NCBI GenBank assembly: GCA_938034445.1
Contig: CALHLD010000002.1
Coordinates: forward strand, 1-50,294
Source: an uncultured archaeon
GTDB taxonomy: Archaea; Thermoproteota; Nitrososphaeria; JACIWG01
Length of the DNA: 50,294 bases
Reading direction: 5' to 3'
This document shows positions 17,344-26,430 of the stretch, in pieces. The notes under the pieces were generated by a model, which was not told the origin of the DNA, did no database searches, and was given only the letters and a program-made list of their open reading frames with translations. The translations under genes were made by a program, and so were the position numbers. Each line of letters opens with the position of its first letter. The stretch's first letter is position 1.

Positions 17344-18444
17344 ATGGCAAAAGTATTAATAAAAAATCTCGTAAAAAGGTTCGGTTCAACGCTAGCCGTA
17401 AACAACTTGAACCTTGAAATAAAGGACAAGGAGTTTGTCGTACTCCTTGGGCCTAGCGGTTGTGGTAAGACTACAACACTACGGTGTATTGCTGGACTTG
17501 AAACACCCGATTCTGGAGAAATATATATTGGTGACACTCTGGTCAACGACCTTCCCCCAAAAGATAGAGATATCGCAATGGTCTTCCAAAGCTACGCACT
17601 CTACCCCCACATGACCGTATACGATAACATCGCTTTTCCTTTAAAAATTAGGAAACTTCCAAAAAGTGAAATAGACAAGAAGGTTAAAGAAGTGGCTAAA
17701 CTTTTGCAAATTTCAGAGCTTCTGGACAGGAAGCCTAAGCAGCTTAGTGGTGGTCAAGCACAGCGTGTAGCATTAGGTAGGTCTATTGTTAGAGAGCCTA
17801 AGGTCTGGCTTATGGACGAGCCTCTCAGCAACCTAGACGCAAAGCTTAGACTTTACATGAGAGCTGAATTAAAACGTCTGCAAAAAGAGCTTGCGATAAC
17901 AACCGTATACGTGACACACGACCAGGCTGAAGCAATGACAATGGGCGACCGTATTGCTGTAATGAATAAAGGCTTACTACAACAGTATGCCTCACCAGAT
18001 GAAGTGTTCAATAGGCCTGCGAACGTCTTTGTTGCAGGATTTATCGGAAGCCCACCTACAAATATGGCTCCTGGAACATTTGTTGAAAAAGACGGTAAGG
18101 GCTACTTTGACGGTGGTGCTATAAAGTTTAGACTCCCTGATGCTGCTGTTGAGGCAATAAAATCAAAGGGTGTAAGCGAAATAATATTTGGTATAAGGCC
18201 GAGAGACCTTATCGTTTCAGATAAAAAGCCGGATACAGAAATGTATCTTACAGCAGAACTATACATTAGTGAACCTTTGGGTGACGAAATGGTCTTAGAC
18301 CTAAAAATGGATGATCAGATTTTCAAGGCTGTAGTAATGAGTTACGTTGGAGAAAAATTTGATATAGGCCAAAAATTGTATCTCACATTTGATCCAGCAA
18401 AACTGCATGTTTTCGATAAAAAGACTGAAGAACTAATCTATTAA
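17344..18444 (+). CDS. Sugar ABC transporter ATP-binding protein, MalK/UgpC type
   Basis: 366 residues with Walker A GPSGCGKTT (about 38-46), Q-loop MVFQSYALYPHMTV, signature LSGGQAQRVALGRS, Walker B VWLMDEPLSNLDAKLR and switch VYVTHDQAEAMTMGDR. The C-terminal 130 residues form the TOBE/MalK regulatory domain. Such ATPases energise importers of maltose, trehalose, glycerol 3-phosphate or other sugars. No permease or binding-protein gene is present nearby, so it probably serves one or more transporters encoded elsewhere. It has its own promoter-like gap upstream and a T-rich terminator-like stretch after it. Confidence 0.9.
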   Translation: MAKVLIKNLVKRFGSTLAVNNLNLEIKDKEFVVLLGPSGCGKTTTLRCIAGLETPDSGEIYIGDTLVNDLPPKDRDIAMVFQSYALYPHMTVYDNIAFPLKIRKLPKSEIDKKVKEVAKLLQISELLDRKPKQLSGGQAQRVALGRSIVREPKVWLMDEPLSNLDAKLRLYMRAELKRLQKELAITTVYVTHDQAEAMTMGDRIAVMNKGLLQQYASPDEVFNRPANVFVAGFIGSPPTNMAPGTFVEKDGKGYFDGGAIKFRLPDAAVEAIKSKGVSEIIFGIRPRDLIVSDKKPDTEMYLTAELYISEPLGDEMVLDLKMDDQIFKAVVMSYVGEKFDIGQKLYLTFDPAKLHVFDKKTEELIY

Positions 18445-18449
18445 ACAGC

Positions 18450-18478
18450 AAACCATTTTTCTTTTCTCCTTTTTTATT
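18450..18478 (+). terminator. T-rich archaeal terminator after the ABC ATPase gene
   Basis: Directly after the ATPase stop the plus strand carries runs of T (ATTTTTCTTTTCTCC then TTTTTTATTT). Archaeal RNA polymerase terminates at such oligo-T tracts without a hairpin. The next gene is convergent, which fits. Confidence 0.45.
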
Positions 18479-19442
18479 TAACATAAACTTGTGGGTTCGC
18501 TACATAAATGGGCCTTTGCCCATTAAAGAATCTTCTTAAATCTTCAGCGTTCATCAAATCTGTTCTCTGTAAAGCTTCTAATGTAAAGTTTGCATTATGT
18601 GGTGTTACTATTATATTGTCTAGTGTAAGTAGTGGATTTTTTGGATTTATTGGCTCCTCTTCGAAAACATCTAAAGCGGCTCCAGCTATCCATTTTTTCT
18701 TTAATGCCTCGTATAATGCTTTTTCGTCGATTACCGCCCCTCTTGAAGTGTTTATAAGATATGCTGTACTTTTCATTAACTTTAATTTTTCCCGATTTAT
18801 CAAATGTTTAGTTTCAGGAGTTAATGCCACATGCAATGTTACGATGTCCGATGTTTTCAAAAGTTCATCTAATTTTGAGGGGATTGCACCGATTTTTCTA
18901 ATATCATCTTCTTTGACGTAAGGGTCATATACCAATATTTTTACATCGAAGCCTCCAAGCTTTTTTGCAACTCTTCTACCTATTCCCCCAAAGCCTATGA
19001 TTCCAACCGTTTTCCCCATCAACTCATATCCCAAGATTCTATTCCATCCACCATTAATCGTAAGATTATGGAGTTTAGGTATCATTCTCATAATGTTTAA
19101 GATTAGTGCGATTGCATATTCTGCAACCGAATCAGAGTTAGCTTGAGGTGTGTAGGTTACAACAATTCCCTTTTCTGTTGCAGCCTCAATGTCTATGTTA
19201 TCTATGCCGACGCCATGTCTTGCAATAATCTTTAATCTTACTGCATTATTTATGACTTCCCTGTTTATCTTCTCGTTTCCTACTATAATGCCATCAAAAT
19301 TCTTCACTATATCGACTATTTCTTTATATTCTTTAACACTTTTAACCTCGACTTCAGAAAATGTCTTTAAAATTTCTAGTGCTTCTCTACAATATTGTCC
19401 AAATGATTTTGATATAACACAGATTTTAGGCTTATTTGACAT
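18474..19442 (-). CDS. D-isomer-specific 2-hydroxyacid dehydrogenase (SerA-like)
   Basis: About 322 residues from the ATG at 19442 (MSNKPKICVIS); an in-frame ATG at 19451 adds three residues. The NAD-binding motif is VGIIGFGGIGRRVAKKL. Catalytic-region blocks are INTSRGAVIDEKAL, DVFEEEPINPKNPL and VTPHNANFTLEA. The ARHGVGIDNID block is typical of phosphoglycerate and related hydroxyacid dehydrogenases. It lacks the C-terminal ACT domain of many SerA proteins, so it may be phosphoglycerate dehydrogenase or a glyoxylate/hydroxypyruvate reductase. It lies 84 bases after the next hydroxyacid dehydrogenase on the same strand. Confidence 0.8.
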   Translation of the reverse strand: MSNKPKICVISKSFGQYCREALEILKTFSEVEVKSVKEYKEIVDIVKNFDGIIVGNEKINREVINNAVRLKIIARHGVGIDNIDIEAATEKGIVVTYTPQANSDSVAEYAIALILNIMRMIPKLHNLTINGGWNRILGYELMGKTVGIIGFGGIGRRVAKKLGGFDVKILVYDPYVKEDDIRKIGAIPSKLDELLKTSDIVTLHVALTPETKHLINREKLKLMKSTAYLINTSRGAVIDEKALYEALKKKWIAGAALDVFEEEPINPKNPLLTLDNIIVTPHNANFTLEALQRTDLMNAEDLRRFFNGQRPIYVANPQVYVK

Positions 19443-19535
19443 TTCCATCACAAAAAATGTTAGAGAATATAATTATTAAGTTTTAAGATTGATTGGAAAT
19501 CTGTTGGTGCAAAAGTATAAGAAGTCAACCGTCTC

Positions 19536-20540
19536 TCATATAACTTTTGTTTCATTTAGTGGTCTAATTTTTATTACGTCAGAATTTAGTAATGCTGGTG
19601 GCATTTCACCTTTTAGAACTGAAATCAAGTTGTTTATCGCCAAATTCAGCATAGCCGTTCTTGTTTCAATTGATGCAGAACCCCTATGAGGTGATAGAAC
19701 AACATTTTCCATATCTAATAGTTCACTGTCAAGTGGAAGTGGTTCGGTTTCAAAAACATCCAATCCGGCACCCATTATCCACCCTTCTTTCAATGCCTTA
19801 ATTAGTGCCTTTTCATCGATAACCGCTCCTCTTGAAGTATTAACGATTATCGCATCCTTCTTCATCAATCTAAGCTTGTTTTCATCTATTAAATGGTAGG
19901 TTTCTTTTTGAAGTGGAACATGAATACTAACAACGTCAGCATTTTTTAAGAGTGTTTCAAGGTCACAGTATTCGAAGTCAAGTTTGTCTGCATCCGGCGG
20001 TTTTATGATATCATAGTATATCACACGCATTCCGAAGCATCTTCCTATTTCAGCTACTCTTCTACCGATTCTTCCTAAACCAATTATTCCCAAGGTTTTT
20101 CCCTTTAAGTCCCTTCCTAAAGGCTCCTTGTAAATACCTTTAACCCACTTTCTTGCTCTAACAATACGTTCAGCCTCAGAAATTCTCTTATAGGTTGAGA
20201 TGATAAGTCCCCATGTTACTTCTGCTACACAATCACTTAATACACCTGGTGTATAGCATACGTAGACTCCTCTTCTTGTAGCTTCTGGAACATCTATATG
20301 ATCATAGCCTACACTATATGTGCTTACAACCTTTAATTTTGGTGCGTGTTCAAAAAGTTCTCTATCAACCTTTATATGGGGTGCAGTGAGTAAACCAACT
20401 TTGTCATTGAGACTATTTAATAAGTTTACCCTATCTTTTACTAGTTCAAGTCCTCCTTCAACTATAAAATATTCTCTAAGCTTTTCGAGTGCGTTATCGG
20501 GCAACTCTAATGTGGTTAAAATTTTTGGTTTCATAGGCAT
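19536..20540 (-). CDS. Glyoxylate/hydroxypyruvate reductase-like 2-hydroxyacid dehydrogenase
   Basis: 334 residues, similar in layout to archaeal glyoxylate reductases. It contains STYSVGYDHIDVPEATRRGVYV, LGIIGLGRIGRRVAEIGRCFGM (Rossmann motif), VNTSRGAVIDEKALIKAL, DVFETEPLPLDSELL and LSPHRGSASIETR. The catalytic Arg, Glu and His are in place. It probably reduces glyoxylate or hydroxypyruvate with NAD(P)H. It shares strand and general family with the next gene (18474-19442) but is clearly diverged from it. A link to the carboligase-like gene at 1.9-3.7 kb is possible because both would handle glyoxylate; this is inference. Confidence 0.82.
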   Translation of the reverse strand: MPMKPKILTTLELPDNALEKLREYFIVEGGLELVKDRVNLLNSLNDKVGLLTAPHIKVDRELFEHAPKLKVVSTYSVGYDHIDVPEATRRGVYVCYTPGVLSDCVAEVTWGLIISTYKRISEAERIVRARKWVKGIYKEPLGRDLKGKTLGIIGLGRIGRRVAEIGRCFGMRVIYYDIIKPPDADKLDFEYCDLETLLKNADVVSIHVPLQKETYHLIDENKLRLMKKDAIIVNTSRGAVIDEKALIKALKEGWIMGAGLDVFETEPLPLDSELLDMENVVLSPHRGSASIETRTAMLNLAINNLISVLKGEMPPALLNSDVIKIRPLNETKVI

Positions 20541-20610
20541 AAATACTAATTTTTCTCTTAATAAACATTAAATTTGAAGAAAATTCAGGCTATTGTAAAG
20601 AGGTCACTTT

Positions 20611-21180
20611 TTAGACTACCCCATATATAATGTAATCGTTTAGATTTTCGATATCATATAATTTTTTCAAATCGATTTCCTCGAATATGGACTTAAATTC
20701 ATCTACCCCATACTTTCTTTTTAATCCACTTGCTATTACAAGCGCTCCTTTTTTAGATATTCTTTTAATCTCTTGTAAAGTCACTTTAGGGTGAGGCAAA
20801 TTTTGGATTAACGTTATAGCAAATATTGTTTCAAAAACTTTGCCTCGGAATGGAAGATGATCAGCGTCTGCTTGAACAAACTGTACGTTTGCTTCACCCT
20901 TAAACTTTCTCCACCCCTCCTTCAACATTCTTTCAGATATGTCTACTCCAATGAACATCTTATTTTTATCATACATTGTTTCGAAGAGAATTCCTGTTCC
21001 GCATCCAATATCTAAAACTATATTCTTATCCTCTAAATCGATTTTTTTAAGTATAAAATCTATTTTTATTTTCTGTTCTTCCCCATAGAGTTCATCATAT
21101 CCCTTTGCGAGTGCGTTATAATGTTCCCTACTGCTGATTTTTAATTTCAAAACATCATTTAGCCTGCTTTCATCTACCAT
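20611..21180 (-). CDS. SAM-dependent class I methyltransferase
   Basis: 189 residues. Motif I is NIVLDIGCGTGILFETMY, followed by FIGVDISERMLKEGWRKF (motif II), NVQFVQADADHLPF and ETIFAITLIQNLPHPK (motif IV). This is a small Rossmann methyltransferase of the UbiE/Methyltransf_11 type; the substrate is unknown. It starts 8 bases after the archaeal hypB gene and so is probably part of the hypA-hypB transcript. A role in hydrogenase maturation is not implied by the family. Confidence 0.8.
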   Translation of the reverse strand: MVDESRLNDVLKLKISSREHYNALAKGYDELYGEEQKIKIDFILKKIDLEDKNIVLDIGCGTGILFETMYDKNKMFIGVDISERMLKEGWRKFKGEANVQFVQADADHLPFRGKVFETIFAITLIQNLPHPKVTLQEIKRISKKGALVIASGLKRKYGVDEFKSIFEEIDLKKLYDIENLNDYIIYGVV

Positions 21181-21188
21181 CTACTTTA

Positions 21189-21920
21189 TCACATTCGAAT
21201 CTCGTTAACTATTTTTTCTAATTCCCTTGAAAATTTTGTTGTTAAAAGCATCTTAGTATTTCCAAAACATTTTTCTAGTTCCGGGTCAAACGGGATTTCC
21301 CCTAAAAATTTTGCTTTCACTTCACCAAGTTCTTCTCCAATAGAATATGTTTGATCAGACTTCATATTTTCTATGACTCCAATAATTTCAATCTTTAAAG
21401 TGTTTAATGTATCAATAAGTTTTTTGACTGTCGAAAACGAGAGAATCGATGGTGTTGTAACAATAATAAATTTAACTTTTCTCATGTAACGGATAACATC
21501 TAGGGTTGCATCATTTATTCCAGGGGGCATGTCTAAAATTAGATAATCCAATTTATTCCATTTTGTGATAGCCAAAATTTCTATAAAAGAATCTGAAAAA
21601 TCTTGTCCTCTTAAGGAGAGGGCTTTGTCTTTAGAAAAATATACGATTGACATAAATTTTATATCCTCGAAAGTTGGTGGAATAATACCCTCCTTTTCTT
21701 CAGGAAACAGTCCCTTTATACCTAAGATTAGATGTGTTGAAGGGCTCGTAAAGTCTAAATCCATAAGCCCAACCTTATAACCTTTTTTCGATAAAATTAG
21801 AGCTAATATTGATGATACGACACTCTTTCCAACACCACCTTTTCCACTTGAAACTGCAATTATATTCTTTACTTGGGAAAGTCTATGTTCTATGGCCTTA
21901 ATCCTCGGATCTAACATCAT
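21189..21920 (-). CDS. hypB: Archaeal HypB (Mrp/MinD-type ATPase for [NiFe]-hydrogenase maturation)
   Basis: 243-residue MinD/Mrp-family P-loop ATPase with the deviant Walker A SSGKGGVGKSVVSS (about 23-36). DLDFTSPSTHLILG and LDYLILDMPPGINDATLD are Walker-type motifs, and ENMKSD comes near residue 200. It lacks the CxxC of scaffold-type Mrp/Nbp35. In Thermococcus a Mrp/MinD-type ATPase encoded beside HypA serves as the HypB of archaea and loads nickel onto HypA. The 4-base overlap with hypA here is the same arrangement. The protein probably provides ATP-dependent nickel transfer. A general Fe-S ParA-type ATPase is the alternative. Confidence 0.75.
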   Translation of the reverse strand: MMLDPRIKAIEHRLSQVKNIIAVSSGKGGVGKSVVSSILALILSKKGYKVGLMDLDFTSPSTHLILGIKGLFPEEKEGIIPPTFEDIKFMSIVYFSKDKALSLRGQDFSDSFIEILAITKWNKLDYLILDMPPGINDATLDVIRYMRKVKFIIVTTPSILSFSTVKKLIDTLNTLKIEIIGVIENMKSDQTYSIGEELGEVKAKFLGEIPFDPELEKCFGNTKMLLTTKFSRELEKIVNEIRM

Positions 21921-22315
21921 CTTACTCCACTCACACTTTCAATATACATTCTTCTACCTTCTACAAACTCGAAATCCTGTGCTCCACAGTTAGGGCATTT
22001 TATAAAGGAGTGTGCGACCTCTGGAACAAAATGTATTGCTTCAGCTACTTCCTCGTCCAGCTCGTTTTTATTGAAGTCCCAGACATATTCGCAGATTCTA
22101 CACTTTAACCTTGCCCTAACTGGCTCTATTCTAAATTCTGTGTTTTTCAATTTTCCTCTCTTTAATTGTGTAAGTGCAAATTTTATTATCTCTAAATCCA
22201 CCTGTTGTAGTTCACCAACTTTTACATTAACTCTTGAAACTTCTTTGAACTGCTCTCTTTCAGCAATCTCTGTTACAGTATATATTATCGCTTCAGCCAA
22301 AGCCCATTCGTGCAT
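21917..22315 (-). CDS. hypA: Hydrogenase nickel incorporation protein HypA
   Basis: 132 residues beginning MHEWALAEAIIYTV; the N-terminal Met-His-Glu forms the nickel site of HypA. VNVKVGELQQVDLEIIKFALTQL is the conserved core. The zinc domain uses CRICEYVW and CPNCGAQDFEFVEGRRMYIESV. The insertion between the two Cys pairs is longer than in E. coli HypA, as in Thermococcus. It delivers nickel to the [NiFe]-hydrogenase large subunit. A TATA-like element about 25 bases upstream makes a leaderless ATG at 22315 likely. It is first in a hypA-hypB-methyltransferase transcript; no hydrogenase structural gene is in the window. Confidence 0.92.
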   Translation of the reverse strand: MHEWALAEAIIYTVTEIAEREQFKEVSRVNVKVGELQQVDLEIIKFALTQLKRGKLKNTEFRIEPVRARLKCRICEYVWDFNKNELDEEVAEAIHFVPEVAHSFIKCPNCGAQDFEFVEGRRMYIESVSGVR

Positions 22316-22364
22316 ACTGTCGGTTTTACCGTAAATTGTTTTAAATGTTTTTAATACCTACCAG

Positions 22365-23249
22365 TCAGGTCATCATTTTATCCTGCATGTTTTCTAGCAT
22401 ATCATACATGCTCTCATAAGATTTAGTGTAGTCTGTGTTGATTTTTTCAATCCTATTTTTAATATCCACCATCCTTTTTGCAAATGTAACTCTATCCTTT
22501 CTTTTAACTATGTCAACCCACTGTGTTAGCTTCTCTAAAAGTACTAAGCTAATTTTTTCATTATCTGGTATGCTTGTGTGTAATGTTGCATAAAATTCAG
22601 GCTCTTCTGAAACAATGGATTCCGCTAATGTTATAAGTAGTCTGTAGCTTGTGCCTGAAACCTTCTTTGCCTCAACATAAAATTTTTGTTCTAATAGTGT
22701 ATCGCATACTAGTAGACCTATAATGTGTGGCAAGTAAAGCACCATTGACATAAGCTTATCATGTTTCTTTGGACTCATTATATGGACACTAGCGCCTTTT
22801 TCTTCAAGCCACTTTCTAAATTCTTCAGCAAATCTTTTCTCCTTATGTCTTACAGGAGTTAATACAATATTCTGTCCACTTATACTTTTTGCTCCAGGCC
22901 CAAATAGCGGATGTGTTCCAAGTATCGTACCAAATTTTATGTACTTGTGCATAATATTGACGGGTTTCTCCTTAATGGAACAAATGTCCATTACAACATG
23001 CTGGCGACCAATATAGGGACATATTGATTTTACTGCTTCCTCAAAACTGTCTAATGGTACAGCAAGCATTACTCTATCAACATTTTTTAAAACACTATAA
23101 TCTTTGGTAGGATCGAGTCCAAATTCACCTTTTATTGCAAGAAATTTTCTCTCATCCTTCTCAATAACTTCAACACTATATCCTTCTTTGAGGAAAAATC
23201 TAATAAACCATCTTCCCATCTTCCCAGCTCCAACTACTGCGATTTTCAA
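22365..23249 (-). CDS. tyrA: Prephenate dehydrogenase (tyrosine branch)
   Basis: 294 residues. KIAVVGAGKMGRWFIRFF is the NAD(P) Rossmann motif. GTILGTHPLFGPGAKSISGQNIVLTP contains the conserved His-Pro-Leu-Phe-Gly-Pro signature of TyrA. The helical C-terminal domain follows (about 165-290). It oxidatively decarboxylates prephenate to 4-hydroxyphenylpyruvate. There is no fused chorismate mutase; that activity is encoded separately at 26170. The TTG start at 23249 is supported by a GGTGGGAG ribosome-binding site a few bases upstream. A TATA-like GATATATTTAAAA (about 23295-23310 on the minus strand) predicts a short leader. Confidence 0.88.
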   Translation of the reverse strand: MKIAVVGAGKMGRWFIRFFLKEGYSVEVIEKDERKFLAIKGEFGLDPTKDYSVLKNVDRVMLAVPLDSFEEAVKSICPYIGRQHVVMDICSIKEKPVNIMHKYIKFGTILGTHPLFGPGAKSISGQNIVLTPVRHKEKRFAEEFRKWLEEKGASVHIMSPKKHDKLMSMVLYLPHIIGLLVCDTLLEQKFYVEAKKVSGTSYRLLITLAESIVSEEPEFYATLHTSIPDNEKISLVLLEKLTQWVDIVKRKDRVTFAKRMVDIKNRIEKINTDYTKSYESMYDMLENMQDKMMT

Positions 23250-23428
23250 GCTTTTCTCCCACCTACTATAAGTGGTTAACTCTTTCTCATAGCTTTTAAA
23301 TATATCTTTGTTTAAATTTTGACTTCCAAAATTCTATACACTATTTTTAAATCGTTATTGTTATTATTTGAACGTTAAAGCATTTTATTGTAAAAGTCAC
23401 CATATTGAAGAATTCAATTTTTAGAAAA

Positions 23429-25096
23429 TTATTCTATAACACATCCTTTATCCGCTGAACTAACCAACTTCGCATATCTTCTAAGGTAGCTTGTGGCCTT
23501 TATCTTATGTTCTGGACGTCTCCAGTACTTTAATCGTTCCCTAATTTCTTCGCTTGAAAGTTTAACATTTAAAACACGTTTCCTAATATCTATTTCAATA
23601 ATATCTCCATTTTGTAAAACGGCTATTGGTCCACCATCAAAGGCTTCTGGTGAAACATGTCCAATACATGGTCCTCTTGTTCCTCCAGAAAACCTACCAT
23701 CTGTAACTAATGCTACTGAATCACTTAAACCCATTCCAACTATAGCTGAAGTAGGTGAAAGCATTTCTCTCATCCCAGGTCCACCCTTTGGCCCCTCATA
23801 CCTTATTACTATCACCTGCCCCTTTTCTATTCTCCCACCAAAGATGGCTTTTGCACATTCCTCTTCAGAATCGAAAACTATAGCTGGGCCTTTAAAGTAA
23901 AAATTCTTTTCAGATAGGGCTGCAGTTTTTATAACAGCTCCATTTGGTGCAAGGTTTCCTTTCAAAACAGCTATTCCCCCTTCATTGTGTAAAGGATTTT
24001 CTAGTGGTCGAATAACTTGTGTGTCTAAAATTTTAGCCTCCAATATATTTTCTTTAACAGTTTTTCCTGTAACAGTTAACTGGTCTAAGTCAAGAAATTT
24101 GCTTATGTTTTTCATAATAGCCGGTATTCCTCCTGCCCTATCTAGGTCTTCAAGCATATACTTTCCTCCAGGGTAAACGTCACATACGTGTGGAACCTTC
24201 CTGCTTATTTCATCAAAAACTGAAAGATCTATTTCTATTCCAAGCTCCCTTGCTACAGCTGTCAAGTGCAGGATTGTGTTTGTTGAGCCTCCTAAAGCCA
24301 TGTCGACGGCTATAGCGTTCTCAAAAGACTTCCTTTTCATAATATCTGATGGCCTTAGGTTTTCGTAAACCATTTTAACGATTCTTTCTCCAGACTCCTT
24401 CGCTATTCTAATCTTTAGAGAACTTGTGGCCGGTGTTGTAGCACAGTAGGGGAGTGACATTCCAAGTGCTTCGGTTAAACAGCTCATTGTGTTGGCTGTG
24501 AAGAGGCCACTGCATGAGCCACATGTTGGGCACGCAACATCCTCCAACCTTTTAAGCTCCTCCTCGCCTATTCTTCCAATACTATAGTCTCCAACAGCCT
24601 CAAAGACTGAAATTAGTCCAACCTTTCTTCCTTCATAGAAGCCTGCAAGCATTGGTCCTCCTGTAACAAATATTGTTGGAATGTCTAGTCTTGCAGCGGC
24701 AATCAACATTCCAGGTGTTATCTTATCACAGTTTGTTAGCATAACCATTCCATCAAACTTATGTGCCTCTATCATAGCCTCTATTGAATCTGCTATAAGC
24801 TCTCTGGAAGGTAGGGAATACTTCATTCCACTATGGCCCATCGCTATTCCATCACATATTGCTATGGTATTGAATTCGAAAGGTACTCCTCCTGCGTTTC
24901 TGACACCAGCTTTTATTGCATCGGCTAAAGTATTTAAATGGATATGACCTGGCACAATATTTGTGTAACTGTTTACTATTGCAATGAAAGGTTTTTCAAG
25001 CTCGTTGTCTGTTACTCCAACAGCTTTCAAAAGAGATCTGTGAGGCGCTCTCTCTGCACCATATTTTATAATACTACTTTTCAATTTTTCTTGCAT
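23429..25096 (-). CDS. ilvD: Dihydroxy-acid dehydratase
   Basis: 555 residues. Cluster and substrate motifs are all present: [59 protein letters not shown] and [10 protein letters not shown]. Near the C-terminus are [15 protein letters not shown] and [22 protein letters not shown]. The three cysteines expected for an Fe-S cluster are there. It converts 2,3-dihydroxyisovalerate and its methylvalerate homologue to the 2-oxoacids of valine and isoleucine synthesis. It is divergent from ilvE, with a shared repeat-rich promoter, rather than inside the ilv-leu operon. Confidence 0.96.
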   Translation of the reverse strand: MQEKLKSSIIKYGAERAPHRSLLKAVGVTDNELEKPFIAIVNSYTNIVPGHIHLNTLADAIKAGVRNAGGVPFEFNTIAICDGIAMGHSGMKYSLPSRELIADSIEAMIEAHKFDGMVMLTNCDKITPGMLIAAARLDIPTIFVTGGPMLAGFYEGRKVGLISVFEAVGDYSIGRIGEEELKRLEDVACPTCGSCSGLFTANTMSCLTEALGMSLPYCATTPATSSLKIRIAKESGERIVKMVYENLRPSDIMKRKSFENAIAVDMALGGSTNTILHLTAVARELGIEIDLSVFDEISRKVPHVCDVYPGGKYMLEDLDRAGGIPAIMKNISKFLDLDQLTVTGKTVKENILEAKILDTQVIRPLENPLHNEGGIAVLKGNLAPNGAVIKTAALSEKNFYFKGPAIVFDSEEECAKAIFGGRIEKGQVIVIRYEGPKGGPGMREMLSPTSAIVGMGLSDSVALVTDGRFSGGTRGPCIGHVSPEAFDGGPIAVLQNGDIIEIDIRKRVLNVKLSSEEIRERLKYWRRPEHKIKATSYLRRYAKLVSSADKGCVIE

Positions 25097-25117
25097 GTTG
25101 TGCTAAAAGGGTTGATT

Positions 25118-25188
25118 ATAAGATTATATAAGATTTTAGGAAAGTCTTATCTAAACAAATGTGTAAGATAAACCTTTTTATATCTTAC
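25118..25188. promoter_or_regulatory. ilvD/ilvE divergent promoter with TAAGAT repeats
   Basis: The core TAAGAT (or its complement) recurs five times in about 70 bases. ATAAGATT occurs at 25118-25125 and again at 25128-25135, exactly 10 bases apart. TCTTAT is at 25145-25150. GTAAGATA (25163-25170) and TATCTTAC (25181-25188) form a perfect 8-base inverted repeat. The ilvE TATA box (TTTTATAT, about 25176-25183) lies inside this last pair, and an ilvD TATA (TTATATAA on the minus strand, about 25124-25131) overlaps the direct repeats. This looks like an operator region for one regulator acting in both directions. Confidence 0.5.
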
Positions 25189-25201
25189 CATTATTCCCTT
25201 G

Positions 25202-26134
25202 ATGCGATCGAGTAGCTTGAGCTACAAGACGGAAAAAATATGGTTGGATGGAAAGTTTGTTAACTGGGATGACGCTAAGGTTCATGTTCTTGTCCATGGA
25301 CTACATTATGGTTCAGGTGTTTTTGAGGGCATCAGATGCTATAAAACTTGTAAGGGTTCAGCAATATTCAGGCTTAGAGAACATCTTGAAAGATTCTATA
25401 ATTCTGCAAAAATATATTTTATGAAGATTCCATATTCTATCGATGAGCTTACAAATGTTATAAAAAGCTTGATTAGATTAAATAATCTTGAAGAATGCTA
25501 TATTAGGCCTATTGCCTTTAGAGGCTTAGGCGGCTTTTCCCTTGATCCACGAAATAATAGTGTTCATGTTGCTGTTGCAGTATGGCCTTGGGGCGAATAT
25601 TTGGGTGAAGGTGTGCGCGAGAAGGGGGTCAGATGCACCATTTCCTCATGGGTTAGGGTTCAAAATAGTATGATTCCTATGATGGCTAAAGCTACTGGAC
25701 AGTATATAAACTCTATTCTAGCTTGTACTGAAGCTCATCTTAAGGGTTTCGATGAGGCCATAATGTTGGATTCTAGAGGTTTTGTTTCAGAGGGTTCTGG
25801 TGAAAACCTTTTTATGATTAAGGATAAGACAATATATACTCCTTCAACAAATTCCTCAATATTGTTGGGTATAACTCGTGATAGTGTTATAAAGATAGCT
25901 AAAGATATGGGTTATAGGCTCGTTGAAAAGGATATCTCGAAAGAGGAACTTTTTCTTGCCGATGAACTTTTCTTCACTGGCACTGCTGCTGAAATAACTC
26001 CTATTGTTGAAGTTGATCATAGGCTTATCGGCGATGGTAGGGTTGGGCCTATAACAAGAAGTTTGCAGCAAAAATTTTTTGATATAGTCAGAGGATATGA
26101 TAACAACTACAGTGAATGGCTTTATTTTATCTAA
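25202..26134 (+). CDS. ilvE: Branched-chain amino acid aminotransferase
   Basis: About 310 residues from the ATG at 25202; a TTG directly before it is a less likely start. LDGKFVNWDDAKVHVLVHGLHYGSGVFEGIRCY is the fold-type IV N-terminus. MMAKATGQYINSILACTEA carries the PLP lysine (KATGQY), followed by GFVSEGSGENLFMI and GITRDSVIKIAKDMG. It transfers the amino group from glutamate to the oxoacids of Leu, Ile and Val. A TATA box about 23 bases upstream supports a leaderless transcript. D-amino-acid transaminase is a related alternative, but the branched-chain context decides. Confidence 0.94.
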   Translation: MRSSSLSYKTEKIWLDGKFVNWDDAKVHVLVHGLHYGSGVFEGIRCYKTCKGSAIFRLREHLERFYNSAKIYFMKIPYSIDELTNVIKSLIRLNNLEECYIRPIAFRGLGGFSLDPRNNSVHVAVAVWPWGEYLGEGVREKGVRCTISSWVRVQNSMIPMMAKATGQYINSILACTEAHLKGFDEAIMLDSRGFVSEGSGENLFMIKDKTIYTPSTNSSILLGITRDSVIKIAKDMGYRLVEKDISKEELFLADELFFTGTAAEITPIVEVDHRLIGDGRVGPITRSLQQKFFDIVRGYDNNYSEWLYFI

Positions 26135-26169
26135 AATTATAGCAGTTCAATTGCAAAATTTTTAGTCTC

Positions 26170-26430
26170 CTATTGTATTTTCCTGCACATTTGTATAATC
26201 TCTTTAAATATTTTTTCGCAATCTTCTGGGCTTAAACCATTTTCTATCGCTAAACTCCTTACTCTACTATAAATTTCATTTTCCCTTTTGAAATCTATTA
26301 TCGGTAAACCTTTTTCCTTTTTTAGTCTTCCTATATCCTTTGCAGCCTTAACCCTTTCAGCTAAAAGTTTGACTATTTCCTCATCAATGTAGTCTATCCT
26401 CTTCCTTATAGCCTTAATGTCTTCGCTCAT
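26170..26430 (-). CDS. aroQ: Chorismate mutase, AroQ type
   Basis: 86-residue all-helical monofunctional chorismate mutase. IRKRIDYIDEEIVKLLAERVKAAKDIGRLKKEKG contains the conserved Arg, Lys and Arg residues. Helix 2-3 residues DFKREN and the C-terminal KIFKEIIQMCRKIQ are also typical. It rearranges chorismate to prephenate, which TyrA (22.4 kb) and PheA (41.5 kb) use. It is the last gene of the aro operon and overlaps aroC by 4 bases. Confidence 0.93.
   Translation of the reverse strand: MSEDIKAIRKRIDYIDEEIVKLLAERVKAAKDIGRLKKEKGLPIIDFKRENEIYSRVRSLAIENGLSPEDCEKIFKEIIQMCRKIQ

Noticed and set aside
23249-23300. Four-codon frame (ATG AGA AAG AGT TAA) in the tyrA leader as a leader peptide
   Set aside because: It is very short, lacks Tyr or Phe codons and is not followed by a hairpin.
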